Shown here: positions 43,476 through 52,009 of the stretch, one piece after another
Layout: each line of letters begins with the position of its first letter
Position numbering within the stretch: position 1 is the first letter of the stretch
Source: a virus
Virus record (IMG/VR): IMGVR_UViG_3300032893_000050
Span: 1-58,591 of that record
Strand: one strand, 5' to 3'
Length of the DNA stretch: 58,591 bases
Notes under the pieces: generated by a model
What the model saw: only the letters and a program-made list of their open reading frames with translations
What the model was told of the DNA's origin: nothing
The model's database searches: none
Translations under genes and position numbers: made by a program

Positions 43476-46400
43476 ATGGGCATCAATGTCACCAATATTA
43501 CCGCAGCGCTTGCGAACACGAACATACCGTTCGGTGCGCCCGCTGGGATCATCGTTCGCGACTCTGTTACGGGTGACTTCCTTTATCCACTTCTATCCAC
43601 TAGTGCAGTTAACTTATGGACAAACACCGATGGAGCAAGTCAGCCGTCGAAGTTAGCCAGTTCTAACATCACTGCGTCTGACGGACCATTTTGTATGGTC
43701 CAGGACACGGTCAATGACCGCATACACATGTGCTCCTACTACGGTGGAGCAATGGCTTACTACCGTCTGGCGCTAACGCGTTCCGGTGGTCATGTCACTG
43801 GATGGACCGTCGAGGCAAACGGCATCGCATTTCCAGCGGTCCCAAGCTCGCTTAGCGATGCTCGCGTTTGGCAAGTCGTTATCATGCCAGATGGCAATGG
43901 CACGAGGCAACTCGTATTCGTTGGTACCGATGGCAGCGACACAGGCAATTGGCGATATACGATTTGCACAGCAGCGTTGACGGTTTCGGCGACAAGCGGT
44001 TTCAAGTCGCTCGCCGGCACAGCCAATACGTGGTCAGTCGGCACGACTCATACGGATGGGACATTTGCTTCATATGGCTATCATGCGCAGGTCCAGCCAA
44101 TCGGATCCGCTGGCAATTTGGTTGTGTTGTGGGGCGCGCAGGGTCTGGGAGATCAGACTAGTTATGTTGCTCCAGTACGAGCCCAGATCTGGACGGCAAG
44201 CGGAGCGACATGGTCAGCGGGTGGCGAATCAACAGTAGTTACCGGTTCAACTCAGTCGTTTTTGGGGACGTCATGCTCGCTTAATGGCAATGCGTATTTT
44301 GCCACGTCGTACAATGCTGCGCTTCCCGGCGTAGGCAGTCTCTACATTACTAAGGTTGACAGCTCAGGAACCATCACACAGAGCATCACGGGTGCGCTGA
44401 GTTTTGGCACCTCGATCGACGGCTGGGAACCCATGATGGGCCTGCACGTCACGACAGATGAAAAGGTCATCCTGATTTGTTGCCCGCGTCAATATAGCGC
44501 GATGACGGTGCGTTGCTGTAGCTGGGATGGCGCTAGCTGGACCTCACAATCACTTGTGGGTGGGACAACGGCAAAGTTGGCGCTGTGGACCTCGGGTAGG
44601 AGCTGGGGTGACACAGGAATTGCGATTGCGGTAGGGAATAATACTGGTTCCCCTCCATATTCGGCTTATTTCGCATCCGCATGGTGGACGGCAGACGCAA
44701 CCTATGTTTGGACCGATAGCGCTAAAACCCTTACTCTCACTACCGGATCGACTAACTGGGTTTGGAGCGGTGCAGCGCCGTCCATTTCGGGCAACACCGC
44801 CGGTAACGCAAGTGGCAGCACCGACGTCACAACGCTGAGTGTCAACATTGGAAGCCCGACAAATGGTGAGCGCGTTGTGCTGTGTCTGGTCAAGCGCGGC
44901 ACCGCCGCATTTACGGCTACTCCAGACGGGTGGACCGCGGTTGATTCGTTGCGCGCTAACGGTACCACAGATAGTACCTGCTGCTACTATCGAGATTGCG
45001 ACGGCACCGAGGGGGCTACAGTCAGTTTCACGGTTGCATCGGCGATCTCATTTGCGGCCAAGACTTGGCGCATCGCGGCTGGTACTTTTGATCGGTATTC
45101 ACCTCCAGCAATCGCGGTACATCAAGTCACGAGCGCGGCATCGAATAACAATCCTTCAGCGGTAACGCCCGGGTGGGGCAGCGGAAACGACCTGTTTTTG
45201 TGCTGGGTTGGTTGCAACGGAAACGCGACAATCACCGGAAGCCCGACGAACTATTCGACGATCGGCTCAGTGCGATCGACAACGAGCACAAGCGCAAACC
45301 GGCAAGCGTGTGGCTACTGCTATCGTACGGCGCTCACGACGACGGAAGATCCGAGCGCGTTTACCAACTCATCATGCATCTCGACCGCATACACGATTGC
45401 AATCGCTCCGCTGAATATCGGTGTTGCAAGTTCCGCGACTTGCGCGCAGGTGAGTAGTGGGGTCGCAACTGAGTCGGCGACTGGTACATCTGCTGGCAAT
45501 GCTACGAGCGGAGATTGCTCCGAGGTTGGCGGCACGGCTGCGACTGAGTCAGCAACTGGATCTCAGGTTGGGACCGCGGATTGTTCAGAAACGGCCACCT
45601 CCGCGGCAACTGAAGCTGCGACCGCGACGCAAACTCAATCAACAGATTGCTCTGAGCAGTCAACAGGAGTTGCGGCTGAGTCGAGCACAGCAACACAGAG
45701 CCTGTCCGCGTCATGCTCCGAGACCGCCAGCGCTGCTGCCACTGAGTCTGCAACTGCAACTCAGACGGGCACCGCCGATTGTGCGGACACGTCGAGCGCA
45801 GCGGCAACCGAGGCCGCAACCGGTACACAGTCACAATCAGCCGATTGCTCCGAGATCGCGTCAGCTGCAGCCATCGAGGCCGCCACCGCGAACAATCCCA
45901 TTGCGACCACGGCAGTTTGCGCGCAGTCATCGTCAGCAGCGGCAACCGAAGCATCGACACTGACGCAGGCGCCGCAGGCAGCCTCGTGCGCTGAGACGGC
46001 GAGCACGGCGGCCACGCAGGCAGCAATAGCATCTCAGACGCTCACCGCACAGTGCATACAGCAGTCGGTCGGCATTGCAACCGAGGCTGCTATTGGGGAC
46101 AACGCAGGCACGTTCGCGACAACGGCCGCGTGCTCTGAGCAGGGATCTGCTAACTCCACCGAATCGGCGGCGGCAACCCAACAGAATCAGGGTACATGCT
46201 CACAATCGTCGAGTGCTGCTGCTGCCGAGTCTGGCACTGCAACACAATCAGCCATCGCGCAGTGCAGTGAGGTGGCCGCGACCGCTGCGACCGAAAGCGC
46301 ATCCGGGACCAATCCGGTAGCTACTACCGCCGCATGCATGCAGCAATCGTCGGGCATTACGATCGAGAGTTGCACCGGTATCGGGTACAATGCGGCATCG

Positions 46401-46979
46401 TGCGCGCAATCCAGTTCCGCGATCGCTACCGAATCAGCAACGTCGACGCAGTCGGTGACCGCTGACTGCGATCAGGATTCCTCGGGCGGCGCTACTGAGC
46501 TGTCCACCGCAGTCAACGTCGGAACCTATGCGACGGTTGCATATTGCTCACAACAGGGCGCCCCCAATTCAGTGGAATCGAGTAGTGGCAGCCAGTCGGC
46601 GTTTGCTAACTGTGACGCGCAGTCAAGCGCCAATGCTACTGAGCACGGACAAGCGCTGCAGAGCATTTCGGCGCAATGCATCGAGCAAGCCGTCGAGATG
46701 GCAACCGAATTTGCCACGGCACTCTCTAACCTGGCAGCCACCGCATCGTGTGACGAGCGTGCCCGAGATCTAGCAACAGAGTTGGCCTCAGCTTGGCAGA
46801 TGACATTTGCTGATTGTTCCGAGGAATCAAGCGCATTCGCGACGGAAAGCGGCATATGGCTCAATGCTTTGCCCATGATGACGGATGTGTTGTTTTCGCT
46901 TCAGGCGACCGCGCAAATGCAGCTGTCTCTCGACGCTTTCGGTAAACTCCGAATGTCACTCACAGCGAGGCAAGCATGA
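43476..46979 (+). CDS. Large fibre/adhesin with cysteine-marked 22-residue repeats
   Basis: 1167 residues. Residues 1-420 look like a beta-propeller-type domain (repeated W-S.G..W patterns, SIDGWEPMMGLHVTTDEKVI), 420-645 a beta-sandwich (VVLCLVKRGTAAFTATPDGW), and 650-1125 twenty-one repeats of consensus xCSExSSxAATExATxTQxxxA. The last 40 residues differ. Cysteines are rare in phage fibres, so the regular Cys per repeat is striking. It probably forms a long stalk or solenoid on the virion. Confidence 0.8.
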   Translation: MGINVTNITAALANTNIPFGAPAGIIVRDSVTGDFLYPLLSTSAVNLWTNTDGASQPSKLASSNITASDGPFCMVQDTVNDRIHMCSYYGGAMAYYRLALTRSGGHVTGWTVEANGIAFPAVPSSLSDARVWQVVIMPDGNGTRQLVFVGTDGSDTGNWRYTICTAALTVSATSGFKSLAGTANTWSVGTTHTDGTFASYGYHAQVQPIGSAGNLVVLWGAQGLGDQTSYVAPVRAQIWTASGATWSAGGESTVVTGSTQSFLGTSCSLNGNAYFATSYNAALPGVGSLYITKVDSSGTITQSITGALSFGTSIDGWEPMMGLHVTTDEKVILICCPRQYSAMTVRCCSWDGASWTSQSLVGGTTAKLALWTSGRSWGDTGIAIAVGNNTGSPPYSAYFASAWWTADATYVWTDSAKTLTLTTGSTNWVWSGAAPSISGNTAGNASGSTDVTTLSVNIGSPTNGERVVLCLVKRGTAAFTATPDGWTAVDSLRANGTTDSTCCYYRDCDGTEGATVSFTVASAISFAAKTWRIAAGTFDRYSPPAIAVHQVTSAASNNNPSAVTPGWGSGNDLFLCWVGCNGNATITGSPTNYSTIGSVRSTTSTSANRQACGYCYRTALTTTEDPSAFTNSSCISTAYTIAIAPLNIGVASSATCAQVSSGVATESATGTSAGNATSGDCSEVGGTAATESATGSQVGTADCSETATSAATEAATATQTQSTDCSEQSTGVAAESSTATQSLSASCSETASAAATESATATQTGTADCADTSSAAATEAATGTQSQSADCSEIASAAAIEAATANNPIATTAVCAQSSSAAATEASTLTQAPQAASCAETASTAATQAAIASQTLTAQCIQQSVGIATEAAIGDNAGTFATTAACSEQGSANSTESAAATQQNQGTCSQSSSAAAAESGTATQSAIAQCSEVAATAATESASGTNPVATTAACMQQSSGITIESCTGIGYNAASCAQSSSAIATESATSTQSVTADCDQDSSGGATELSTAVNVGTYATVAYCSQQGAPNSVESSSGSQSAFANCDAQSSANATEHGQALQSISAQCIEQAVEMATEFATALSNLAATASCDERARDLATELASAWQMTFADCSEESSAFATESGIWLNALPMMTDVLFSLQATAQMQLSLDAFGKLRMSLTARQA
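45424..46860 (+). repeat. 21 tandem 22-residue repeats with six-repeat super-period
   Basis: Cys-to-Cys spacings read 25,22,22,22,22,22,24,23,22,26,22,22,24,22,22,26,22,22,24,22. From the fifth repeat the pattern 22-22-24-22-22-26 recurs, and equivalent cysteines at 45714, 46131 and 46545 are 417 and 414 bases apart. The 24-residue units carry NP-ATTA-like endings and the 26-residue units NxGT(F/Y)AT; each 26-unit is followed by a QGxxNSxES unit. This shows duplication of six-repeat blocks. Confidence 0.85.
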
Positions 46980-47275
46980 GCTTTAAGCAGTATTCCGATG
47001 TTGTGTTGTCGAATAAGGCGAACGAACCAGTTCAGGATCTGGACGGCAATCTATTCGATGGAACGGCAAAGCTTTACCTAGCGATGGACAGCGAAGATTT
47101 TTCCAAGGTGTTACCCGTCGATGTGCTGGTATCAGCAGGACTTTGGTCCTATAAGTATTATGCTGATACCAAGGGACTGCTTTGCGGAGAAATTCGAGCC
47201 GAGGGAGCAACGCACGGCTCATCTGGAATTCGCAAATGGATAATAGAACCAAGCCCATTTCCGGGGCCAATTTGA
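46976..47275 (+). CDS. Hypothetical protein after fibre
   Basis: 99 residues, start overlapping the fibre stop (ATGA). VVLSNKANEPVQDLDGNLFD and GLWSYKYYADTKGLLCGEIR are beta-rich. Possibly a fibre chaperone or cap. Confidence 0.55.
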   Translation: MSFKQYSDVVLSNKANEPVQDLDGNLFDGTAKLYLAMDSEDFSKVLPVDVLVSAGLWSYKYYADTKGLLCGEIRAEGATHGSSGIRKWIIEPSPFPGPI

Positions 47276-47305
47276 CAATGCCAGACTTAGGGCAGAATTG
47301 GACAG

Positions 47306-47761
47306 ATGAAGATGACGGAACGAGAAGCCATATTGGAAAGCGAGCTCGCAGAAAAGAACCGTCAGTTAGCCGAAACATCGGCTGAGCTTGCTAAAGCCCG
47401 ACAAATCATCGCTAGCTATGAGAGCCACGATACCATGCCGCCATCGAATAGAGACGAACCGACTGGAGATCACTCGCGCGACGTTGAACAGATGACAATT
47501 CTGCTCAGGTTAGACGGTCTCGAATCTCGAGAGTCTATCAGGGCCGGGGAAATTCAGGACTTGATTCAGCGGGTGGATGGCATGCTCGAGCGAACAGATC
47601 GCGTGTTGAGATTGGCGGAACAACAGCCTGTAGTCGATCCGGAGGCCTTGAGGGAACTGACGGCATTGGTTCGATCGTTGCCATGCCTTCCGAAGGGTAC
47701 CTGCCCAGAACATGAGCCGTTGCATCTAGCATCGGTAGCGCCGTCAAGCCGAAAGCTATAG
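47306..47761 (+). CDS. Coiled-coil hypothetical protein
   Basis: 151 residues. Strong N-terminal coiled coil (EAILESELAEKNRQLAETSA, ELAKARQIIAS), a second helical part (IQDLIQRVDGMLERTDRVLR) and a C-terminus with CLPKGTCPEHEP. No TM. Possibly a lysis or fibre accessory. Confidence 0.6.
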   Translation: MKMTEREAILESELAEKNRQLAETSAELAKARQIIASYESHDTMPPSNRDEPTGDHSRDVEQMTILLRLDGLESRESIRAGEIQDLIQRVDGMLERTDRVLRLAEQQPVVDPEALRELTALVRSLPCLPKGTCPEHEPLHLASVAPSSRKL

Positions 47762-47777
47762 CCATTCCGGCAGTCGA

Positions 47778-48239
47778 ATGAAAACGCTCTGCATCGCTCC
47801 AGAAACCTGCCCGATTGCGCACGATGCACAGCGGGAGGCGCATGCGGCAAAAGCTGCGGCGCTCGAGGCCGTCGAGAATTCCGGCGCGGCTATTGGTCAA
47901 CTCGCCACGCTACATCAGCAAGTCGACGCGCAGGGCGACATTCTACGGCGCATTGATAGGCGCACGCGCTGGCAGACGATTCTGCAATGGGCGGTCCCGG
48001 TACTCGTCACTGCTGTCGGGATTTACGTCGGATGGGCGGGGGCGACACAGCAAACCCGCAACGACCGGGCTGGGTATGACGGTGGCCAAAGGGCGGCCGT
48101 CGATGAGCTGCGCCGCCAGAGCGAAACGACGGAGCAGATTGCTATTCGTGCGGGACGCGCAGCAGCGAAACAGTTCGCCGAGGAGTTCACATTGCGCGCG
48201 AATCCAGCGCCCATTGCGTCAGCTTCCGCGAAGCGCTAA
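47778..48239 (+). CDS. Single-TM protein, holin/XhlA-like candidate
   Basis: 153 residues. N-terminal soluble helix with a coiled coil (ATLHQQVDAQGDILRRIDRR), one TM helix (ILQWAVPVLVTAVGIYVGWA, about residues 73-93) and an Ala/Glu-rich tail. This arrangement is seen in haemolysin XhlA-type lysis accessories at the end of late operons. A terminator follows. Confidence 0.55.
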   Translation: MKTLCIAPETCPIAHDAQREAHAAKAAALEAVENSGAAIGQLATLHQQVDAQGDILRRIDRRTRWQTILQWAVPVLVTAVGIYVGWAGATQQTRNDRAGYDGGQRAAVDELRRQSETTEQIAIRAGRAAAKQFAEEFTLRANPAPIASASAKR

Positions 48240-48263
48240 CACTGCCGAGTGGTAAGCGACGTT

Positions 48264-48292
48264 CCCCGTGCCCATGGTGGGTGCGGGGTTTT
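48264..48292 (+). terminator. Rho-independent terminator ending the late operon
   Basis: ccccg/cgggg outer stem, inner ccca/tggg, then tttt, 25 bases after the last rightward stop. It separates the late rightward genes from the leftward operon. Confidence 0.85.
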
Positions 48293-48410
48293 CGTCATTT
48301 CACGCAGCCCGCTCCCATGCCTCAATCTCGGCGCGGCTACAAGTAGCTTGCCATGCCGTTGCTGCAGCCCATCCCTGAGCGCGGACCAAACATCTTCTCG
48401 ATTCGTCTCT

Positions 48411-48539
48411 CTATAGCTGAGCTCGAATGGTTTTGATCCATTCGCTGGAAGACATTCCAATGGGCAAGCAAGTCGGCCGACAATGCGCATGCGGCACCAG
48501 GGTCTTCGACAAAGTAAGCGACACTTCAAAACCGACCAC
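48411..48539 (-). CDS. Possible continuation of the zinc-ribbon gene after a frame break
   Basis: A 42-codon frame begins with GTG overlapping the TAG of the preceding gene. It reads FEVSLTLSKTLVPHAHCRPT and C, supplying the second cysteine pair that the preceding CVNCGEPC lacks. One extra G in the ggg run at the junction would fuse them into a 4-Cys zinc ribbon of about 103 residues. The rest of 48293-48410 holds no gene I can support. Confidence 0.4.
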   Translation of the reverse strand: MVGFEVSLTLSKTLVPHAHCRPTCLPIGMSSSEWIKTIRAQL

Positions 48540-48721
48540 TACCCGAATTTCGCGCACGGCTCTCCGCAATTCACACAAACAGAGCCGCGTTCCCCCTGCC
48601 AGTCGATCCGTAGATTAGGCTCGTCGATCGATCCAGCGCACGCGTCGACGGAGGCTCCTAGTTCGCGGCCAGCGTCGGAGTTTTGAAACTCCTCAAGTGC
48701 TTTCAGGATGTCGTCAGTCAC
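48539..48721 (-). CDS. Small zinc-knuckle protein, probably truncated
   Basis: 60 residues from GTG (gaggtg upstream, GTGA overlap with the preceding stop). Helical N-terminus (DDILKALEEFQNSDAGRELG) and a lone CVNCGEPC knuckle at the very end, which suggests the ribbon is cut by a frame change. Confidence 0.5.
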   Translation of the reverse strand: MTDDILKALEEFQNSDAGRELGASVDACAGSIDEPNLRIDWQGERGSVCVNCGEPCAKFG

Positions 48722-48900
48722 GCTGCCCACACCTCGCGGTCCAGTTCGTCACGGATGAGCGTGACCTGCCATGCCATGGTGGCGGCGTGCTCCGCCGCGA
48801 CTCGTCGCTCGAGTTCCTGCTCGATGACATCCGGGTCCTGGCTGCGCTGCGGCGCGTCTACGGGGCGGTTTTGGGGGTTCTGTTGGGGTCGCATTGGCAT
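48718..48900 (-). CDS. Small helical protein
   Basis: 60 residues; aaaggaaa directly before the ATG. Gln/Pro-rich start then an acidic helix (VIEQELERRVAAEHAATMAW). It is the first gene after a good promoter and is coupled to the next. Confidence 0.55.
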   Translation of the reverse strand: MPMRPQQNPQNRPVDAPQRSQDPDVIEQELERRVAAEHAATMAWQVTLIRDELDREVWAA

Positions 48901-48943
48901 TTTCCTTTGCGGCCGGAGCCGCAGTCTAACGAGTCATGCGCCA

Positions 48944-48972
48944 ATTGTGCATCACGGGCGGCCGGTTGTCAA
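48944..48972 (-). promoter_or_regulatory. Sigma-70-type promoter, leftward
   Basis: On the minus strand TTGACA (48967-48972) and CACAAT (48944-48949, 4/6 to TATAAT) are separated by exactly 17 bases, 44 bases upstream of the ATG at 48900. It would drive the last small genes of the leftward operon. The wider gap 48901-49024 has no gene. Confidence 0.6.
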
Positions 48973-49024
48973 GCGCTAGGTCGTTTTGTCTTGACTGGCT
49001 CGCCTCAGTGTCTCGCGGATCTGA

Positions 49025-49393
49025 TCATTCACACAGCTCCCCGATCACGTCTTCCAGCTCCGCGAACTCCTCGCAGTCATCGAACCACCAACCCGACTCT
49101 CTGAGTTGCCTGAGTAGCGCCTTGATGTCGCCGACCGTCATCTGCACGGAATCCCAGCACCAGTTGCCGACGCCGGATGTGCGTCCACGCTTTGGATACC
49201 GCACGCCATCGACAACAATTGCCTTGTCCTCGAACTCCAGTGACGGCACCAGCTCTGCATCGAACATCAGACAATCGCCTTCTAGTATGTCGCTCTTGCT
49301 GTTCTCGACTTGGATGCCGTCGAAGCACCCGCGAAACGCTCCGTTGCCGCCATCGTTGCAGCAGAAGTCGACCGTTAGGAATTTGTCAGGCAT
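49025..49393 (-). CDS. Hypothetical protein
   Basis: 122 residues, coupled to the upstream gene by ATGA. Beta N-terminus (DKFLTVDFCCNDGGNGAFRG) and acidic C-terminus (WWFDDCEEFAELEDVIGELC). No family recognised. Confidence 0.6.
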   Translation of the reverse strand: MPDKFLTVDFCCNDGGNGAFRGCFDGIQVENSKSDILEGDCLMFDAELVPSLEFEDKAIVVDGVRYPKRGRTSGVGNWCWDSVQMTVGDIKALLRQLRESGWWFDDCEEFAELEDVIGELCE

Positions 49394-49581
49394 CACGTAT
49401 TCTCCGGCAGTTCGCAAAACTGTTCAGGTTCCCAATCGACCCCGTACTCAGTGGTGCATATTCCGTGGCGACGATGCAGTGCAACCACTGGTGTTTCTCC
49501 GGGCTTTCTCAACACTACGAATCGCTCGAATCCGCCGAGTGCTTCGATTGGATGCCACTTGTCAGGCTCATCTCTAAACAT
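49393..49581 (-). CDS. Small hypothetical protein
   Basis: 62 residues. ATG at 49581 lies 8 bases inside the preceding gene with gaggcg upstream. FRDEPDKWHPIEALGGFERF then VVLRKPGETPVVALHRRHG. No family recognised. Confidence 0.5.
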   Translation of the reverse strand: MFRDEPDKWHPIEALGGFERFVVLRKPGETPVVALHRRHGICTTEYGVDWEPEQFCELPENT

Positions 49582-49798
49582 AGCGCCGCGCCTCTCGAAT
49601 CCAACGGATGCATAGTCTGAGCGCTGACGGAGTACCGACTCGACCATTCAAAAAGCTCTCGAAGTAGTCTGCCGCAAACTGAAGCTTCGTAGCCAGACTC
49701 GCGTTGCGACCGGGAACTTTTGCCGGATCGAAGTGAATGACTAGCTTTGAATTCTTGCTAGTCAGTGTTTGGATGTCGGGTAGTTTTCTACTTGCCAT
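49574..49798 (-). CDS. Small hypothetical protein
   Basis: 74 residues with a strong ribosome site (ggaggagtg) before the ATG. Contains SKLVIHFDPAKVPGRNASLA and a helical, basic end (LRLCIRWIREARRYV). No family recognised. Confidence 0.55.
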   Translation of the reverse strand: MASRKLPDIQTLTSKNSKLVIHFDPAKVPGRNASLATKLQFAADYFESFLNGRVGTPSALRLCIRWIREARRYV

Positions 49799-49806
49799 CA
49801 CTCCTC

Positions 49807-49995
49807 CTATCCGAATGATGTAAAGAATCCGCGCGCTCGGCTATCCAAAATAATCTGCTGGGTGCATGGATAGCATAGCCACTCGCCCCACCGAATGGGC
49901 GCCACATCGTTGAACCGAAGTTCGGTGCATTCACCGCATTTTTCGCAACGAAATGGTGAGTCTTTCGGAACGTCCTGAATGGGGTTACTTGCCAT
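49807..49995 (-). CDS. Small zinc-ribbon protein
   Basis: 62 residues. CEKCGEC and CYPC knuckles separated by a strand (LRFNDVAPIRWGEWL) form a zinc ribbon. ATG at 49995 has ggagaaatg upstream. This start lies inside the in-frame continuation of the interrupted DUF5131 gene, consistent with an intact parent gene that overlapped it. Confidence 0.6.
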   Translation of the reverse strand: MASNPIQDVPKDSPFRCEKCGECTELRFNDVAPIRWGEWLCYPCTQQIILDSRARGFFTSFG

Positions 49996-50071
49996 CATTT
50001 CTCCAAGGCAATTCAGTATGCTGCCGCCCATCGAGTTCGGGCATTGAGACGAGTTTGCTATCGCGCATGAG

Positions 50072-50887
50072 CTATTTGAGGAAGAACGCCACGCCAGCCT
50101 GGGCGCACTGGTCACGAATCGAGCGGACCCAGTCGTCCTCGCACGGGCGCGCACCGGGGCCGCTTTCACAGCCGACGAGCATTCCGTCAATCTTAGAGCC
50201 AAACGCTGCATCTTGTGATTCGCCGAATGCTGCAGCATCCCAGAAGTTGATTTCGGAAAGCAGAGGTTCAGCACTCACAATCCGCGTTGCCGCCGGAGTA
50301 TCCAGCAGCCACAAGATGCGTTTCTCCGCCTGCTCTTGGTTCTCGCAGCTGACGCCGGGAATGAAATTTGGCAGCGGCCAGTATTCTCCCTCGTGGGCGT
50401 GACACCACTGGTGACGCTCAGCCAGCGCCTCGCCTTCATCACACACGAGGTCTTCAAACTCCTTGTCGCTCAACAGTTCTGACATCCTCTGCGGGCGCTT
50501 TGTGAGTGCGATGAATTTATGCTGCGGACAAGCGGCCATTATTGCAAACACCCTGATGATGAAGCCCAGCGGTACTTTTTCGTGGAACAAATCGCTCATC
50601 GAATTGCAAAACACCGTGCGCGGCTTGCGCCACCTGAGCGGTCTGTCGAGCATCTCGGGTAGGCACCTGACTTCACCTGTCCAATGCGCCCCATACTTGT
50701 TTCTCGACCGAGAACCAATCTCAGTCACCAATCCATGGTATGGTAATCCTTCTTTGGAGAACCTGCCTGCCATTCGCTCTGCATAGCAATGCTTGCACCC
50801 ATCCGATGCATGAGAGCATCCACGGACACAATTCCAGACCTCGCCCGGCGTCCCGTCAGGATTCGCTGCCCACTCGATGCTAGTCAC
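50072..50887 (-). pseudogene. Gp37/Gp68 family (DUF5131) protein, copy 2, interrupted by TAG
   Basis: 271 residues from a GTG at 50887 (GTGA overlap) to TAG at 50072. It has the three-cysteine motif CVRGCSHASDGCKHCYAERM, VFCNSMSDLFHE, ALTKRPQRM, IVSAEPLL and a GCESG box, and breaks off at VAFFLK. Reading past the TAG in the same frame gives SKLVSMPELDGRQHTELPWR and a TAA at 49985, which matches the LDGR..dE.P end of the family. So the last 28 residues are cut by a nonsense change, a sequence error, or are made by read-through. Confidence 0.75.
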
Positions 50888-51108
50888 GGCTGCACCGTTT
50901 TGACCGTAATGACTGGTTCGCCGATGAACTCCAAGTCGTTTTGCGTTTTGGCGTCCCATGCCTGGTTATTTAGAGCATCCTTAGCCGATTGTTCTGCCTG
51001 CTTCAGCACCTGTGCCATCGAGCAATCTAGCCCCCAATGATCGTGGCATTTGACGCGAATTGTCAGGACTACTTCTGCCGTGATACTTATAATTCGTTTG
51101 TCACTCAT
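50884..51108 (-). CDS. Small hypothetical protein
   Basis: 74 residues, coupled on both sides by overlaps. ISITAEVVLTIRVKCHDHWG and a helix AQVLKQAEQSAKDALNN: an alpha/beta mini-fold. No family recognised. Confidence 0.6.
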   Translation of the reverse strand: MSDKRIISITAEVVLTIRVKCHDHWGLDCSMAQVLKQAEQSAKDALNNQAWDAKTQNDLEFIGEPVITVKTVQP

Positions 51109-51479
51109 GATTTTGCCTTCCGCGCCGCGAGCTCATCGGCGGCGGCAACGAGCATTTTGAGATGTCGATACCAATCATCGCCACACAGCGGAACAAGCGA
51201 CGTTGTTTCACCTGTTCGCAAATACCAGCGCGCATTGTTGCGATACAATTTATCCCCATCACTCAGTTCAATCGTTGGCGGCGCGTCCTCCAATTCCTTG
51301 GCCTTGAGCGCTTCCCACTCGCGGCGCAGAGCGATGGCGGTTTCGATGACGTCGATTGTCCATGAGTAGCCATTCGTGACGACATCCGAATAAATAACGG
51401 TCCGTTCATTGCGGTGCACGTTGCCGCCCTCATCAACTAGCCACCGAAACCCATCTATTTCTCGCTCGATCGTTGCCAT
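51105..51479 (-). CDS. Hypothetical protein
   Basis: 124 residues. Beta part (GFRWLVDEGGNVHRNERTVI) and a long helix (IDVIETAIALRREWEALKAK), then NNARWYLRTGETTSLVPLCG. No family recognised. Confidence 0.6.
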   Translation of the reverse strand: MATIEREIDGFRWLVDEGGNVHRNERTVIYSDVVTNGYSWTIDVIETAIALRREWEALKAKELEDAPPTIELSDGDKLYRNNARWYLRTGETTSLVPLCGDDWYRHLKMLVAAADELAARKAKS

Positions 51480-51480
51480 C

Positions 51481-51747
51481 TCACTCGCCTTTCTTCGGTT
51501 CGCCGTAGCTGCAATATCCAGAGCCGTCTTTCGGCATCGCAGGAACTAGCATTGTGCACCGGCGTTCTTGTTGTGGATGCCAATGCAAGCAATCCCGGCA
51601 CCTGGTTGGCTCTGGGATGTAGGCGGCCTGATCGGGATACCGACGTTCTCGAGTAACAGAAAAACCTCCATGTGCAACCAACGGTAGAATCAGGTAGAGA
51701 ACGTCTGGTTTCTGCCACATCGGCAATCGTCGCTTGTCAGTTGCCAT
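51481..51747 (-). CDS. Cysteine-containing small protein
   Basis: 88 residues; ggaaaggg before the ATG. C-terminal CRDC, RRCTM and YCSYGEPKKGE look like a metal site of the kind found in small phage proteins. It starts 11 bases before the preceding gene ends. Confidence 0.55.
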   Translation of the reverse strand: MATDKRRLPMWQKPDVLYLILPLVAHGGFSVTRERRYPDQAAYIPEPTRCRDCLHWHPQQERRCTMLVPAMPKDGSGYCSYGEPKKGE

Positions 51748-51994
51748 CGCAAATCCCTTTCCTATCAAGTTCGATGAGGCGCTCAACTCGTGCCACGTGT
51801 TCTCGGTACCTAACTGGTCCCATTTGATCACGCAGAGCCGCATCGTGGCGCTGTCGAGGCGATGCGGGTGACACTTCTCGCCCGCACCCAGGGCAGTGCG
51901 TCTCCTCATCACGCACGGCACAGTCACAGTTGTCACAAAACAGCGTGCTATTGGTGGCGCAGCAGTAGCGAACTGTTGTTACCTTGTCAGTCAT
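51737..51994 (-). CDS. Zinc-ribbon protein
   Basis: 85 residues. YCCATN, CDNCDCAV and CPGCGRE supply a double zinc ribbon at residues about 11-40; the C-terminal half is a basic amphipathic helix (HVARVERLIELDRKG). Confidence 0.6.
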   Translation of the reverse strand: MTDKVTTVRYCCATNSTLFCDNCDCAVRDEETHCPGCGREVSPASPRQRHDAALRDQMGPVRYREHVARVERLIELDRKGICDGN

Positions 51995-52009
51995 ACAATC
52001 CCCAAATCG

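Noticed and set aside
45502-46032. Minus-strand and alternative-frame open frames inside the fibre repeats
   Set aside because: They mirror the repeat composition and are typical shadows of a Ser/Thr/Ala-rich array.
48236-48529. Minus-strand 97-codon frame over the terminator
   Set aside because: It spans the rho-independent hairpin and reads as Arg/Cys-rich noise; only the zinc-ribbon continuation frame in this area is plausible.
50072-50074. TAG stop-codon reassignment in this phage
   Set aside because: Many intact genes (capsid, glycosyltransferase, spike neighbours) end normally in TAG, so a recoded genome is unlikely; a local interruption fits better.
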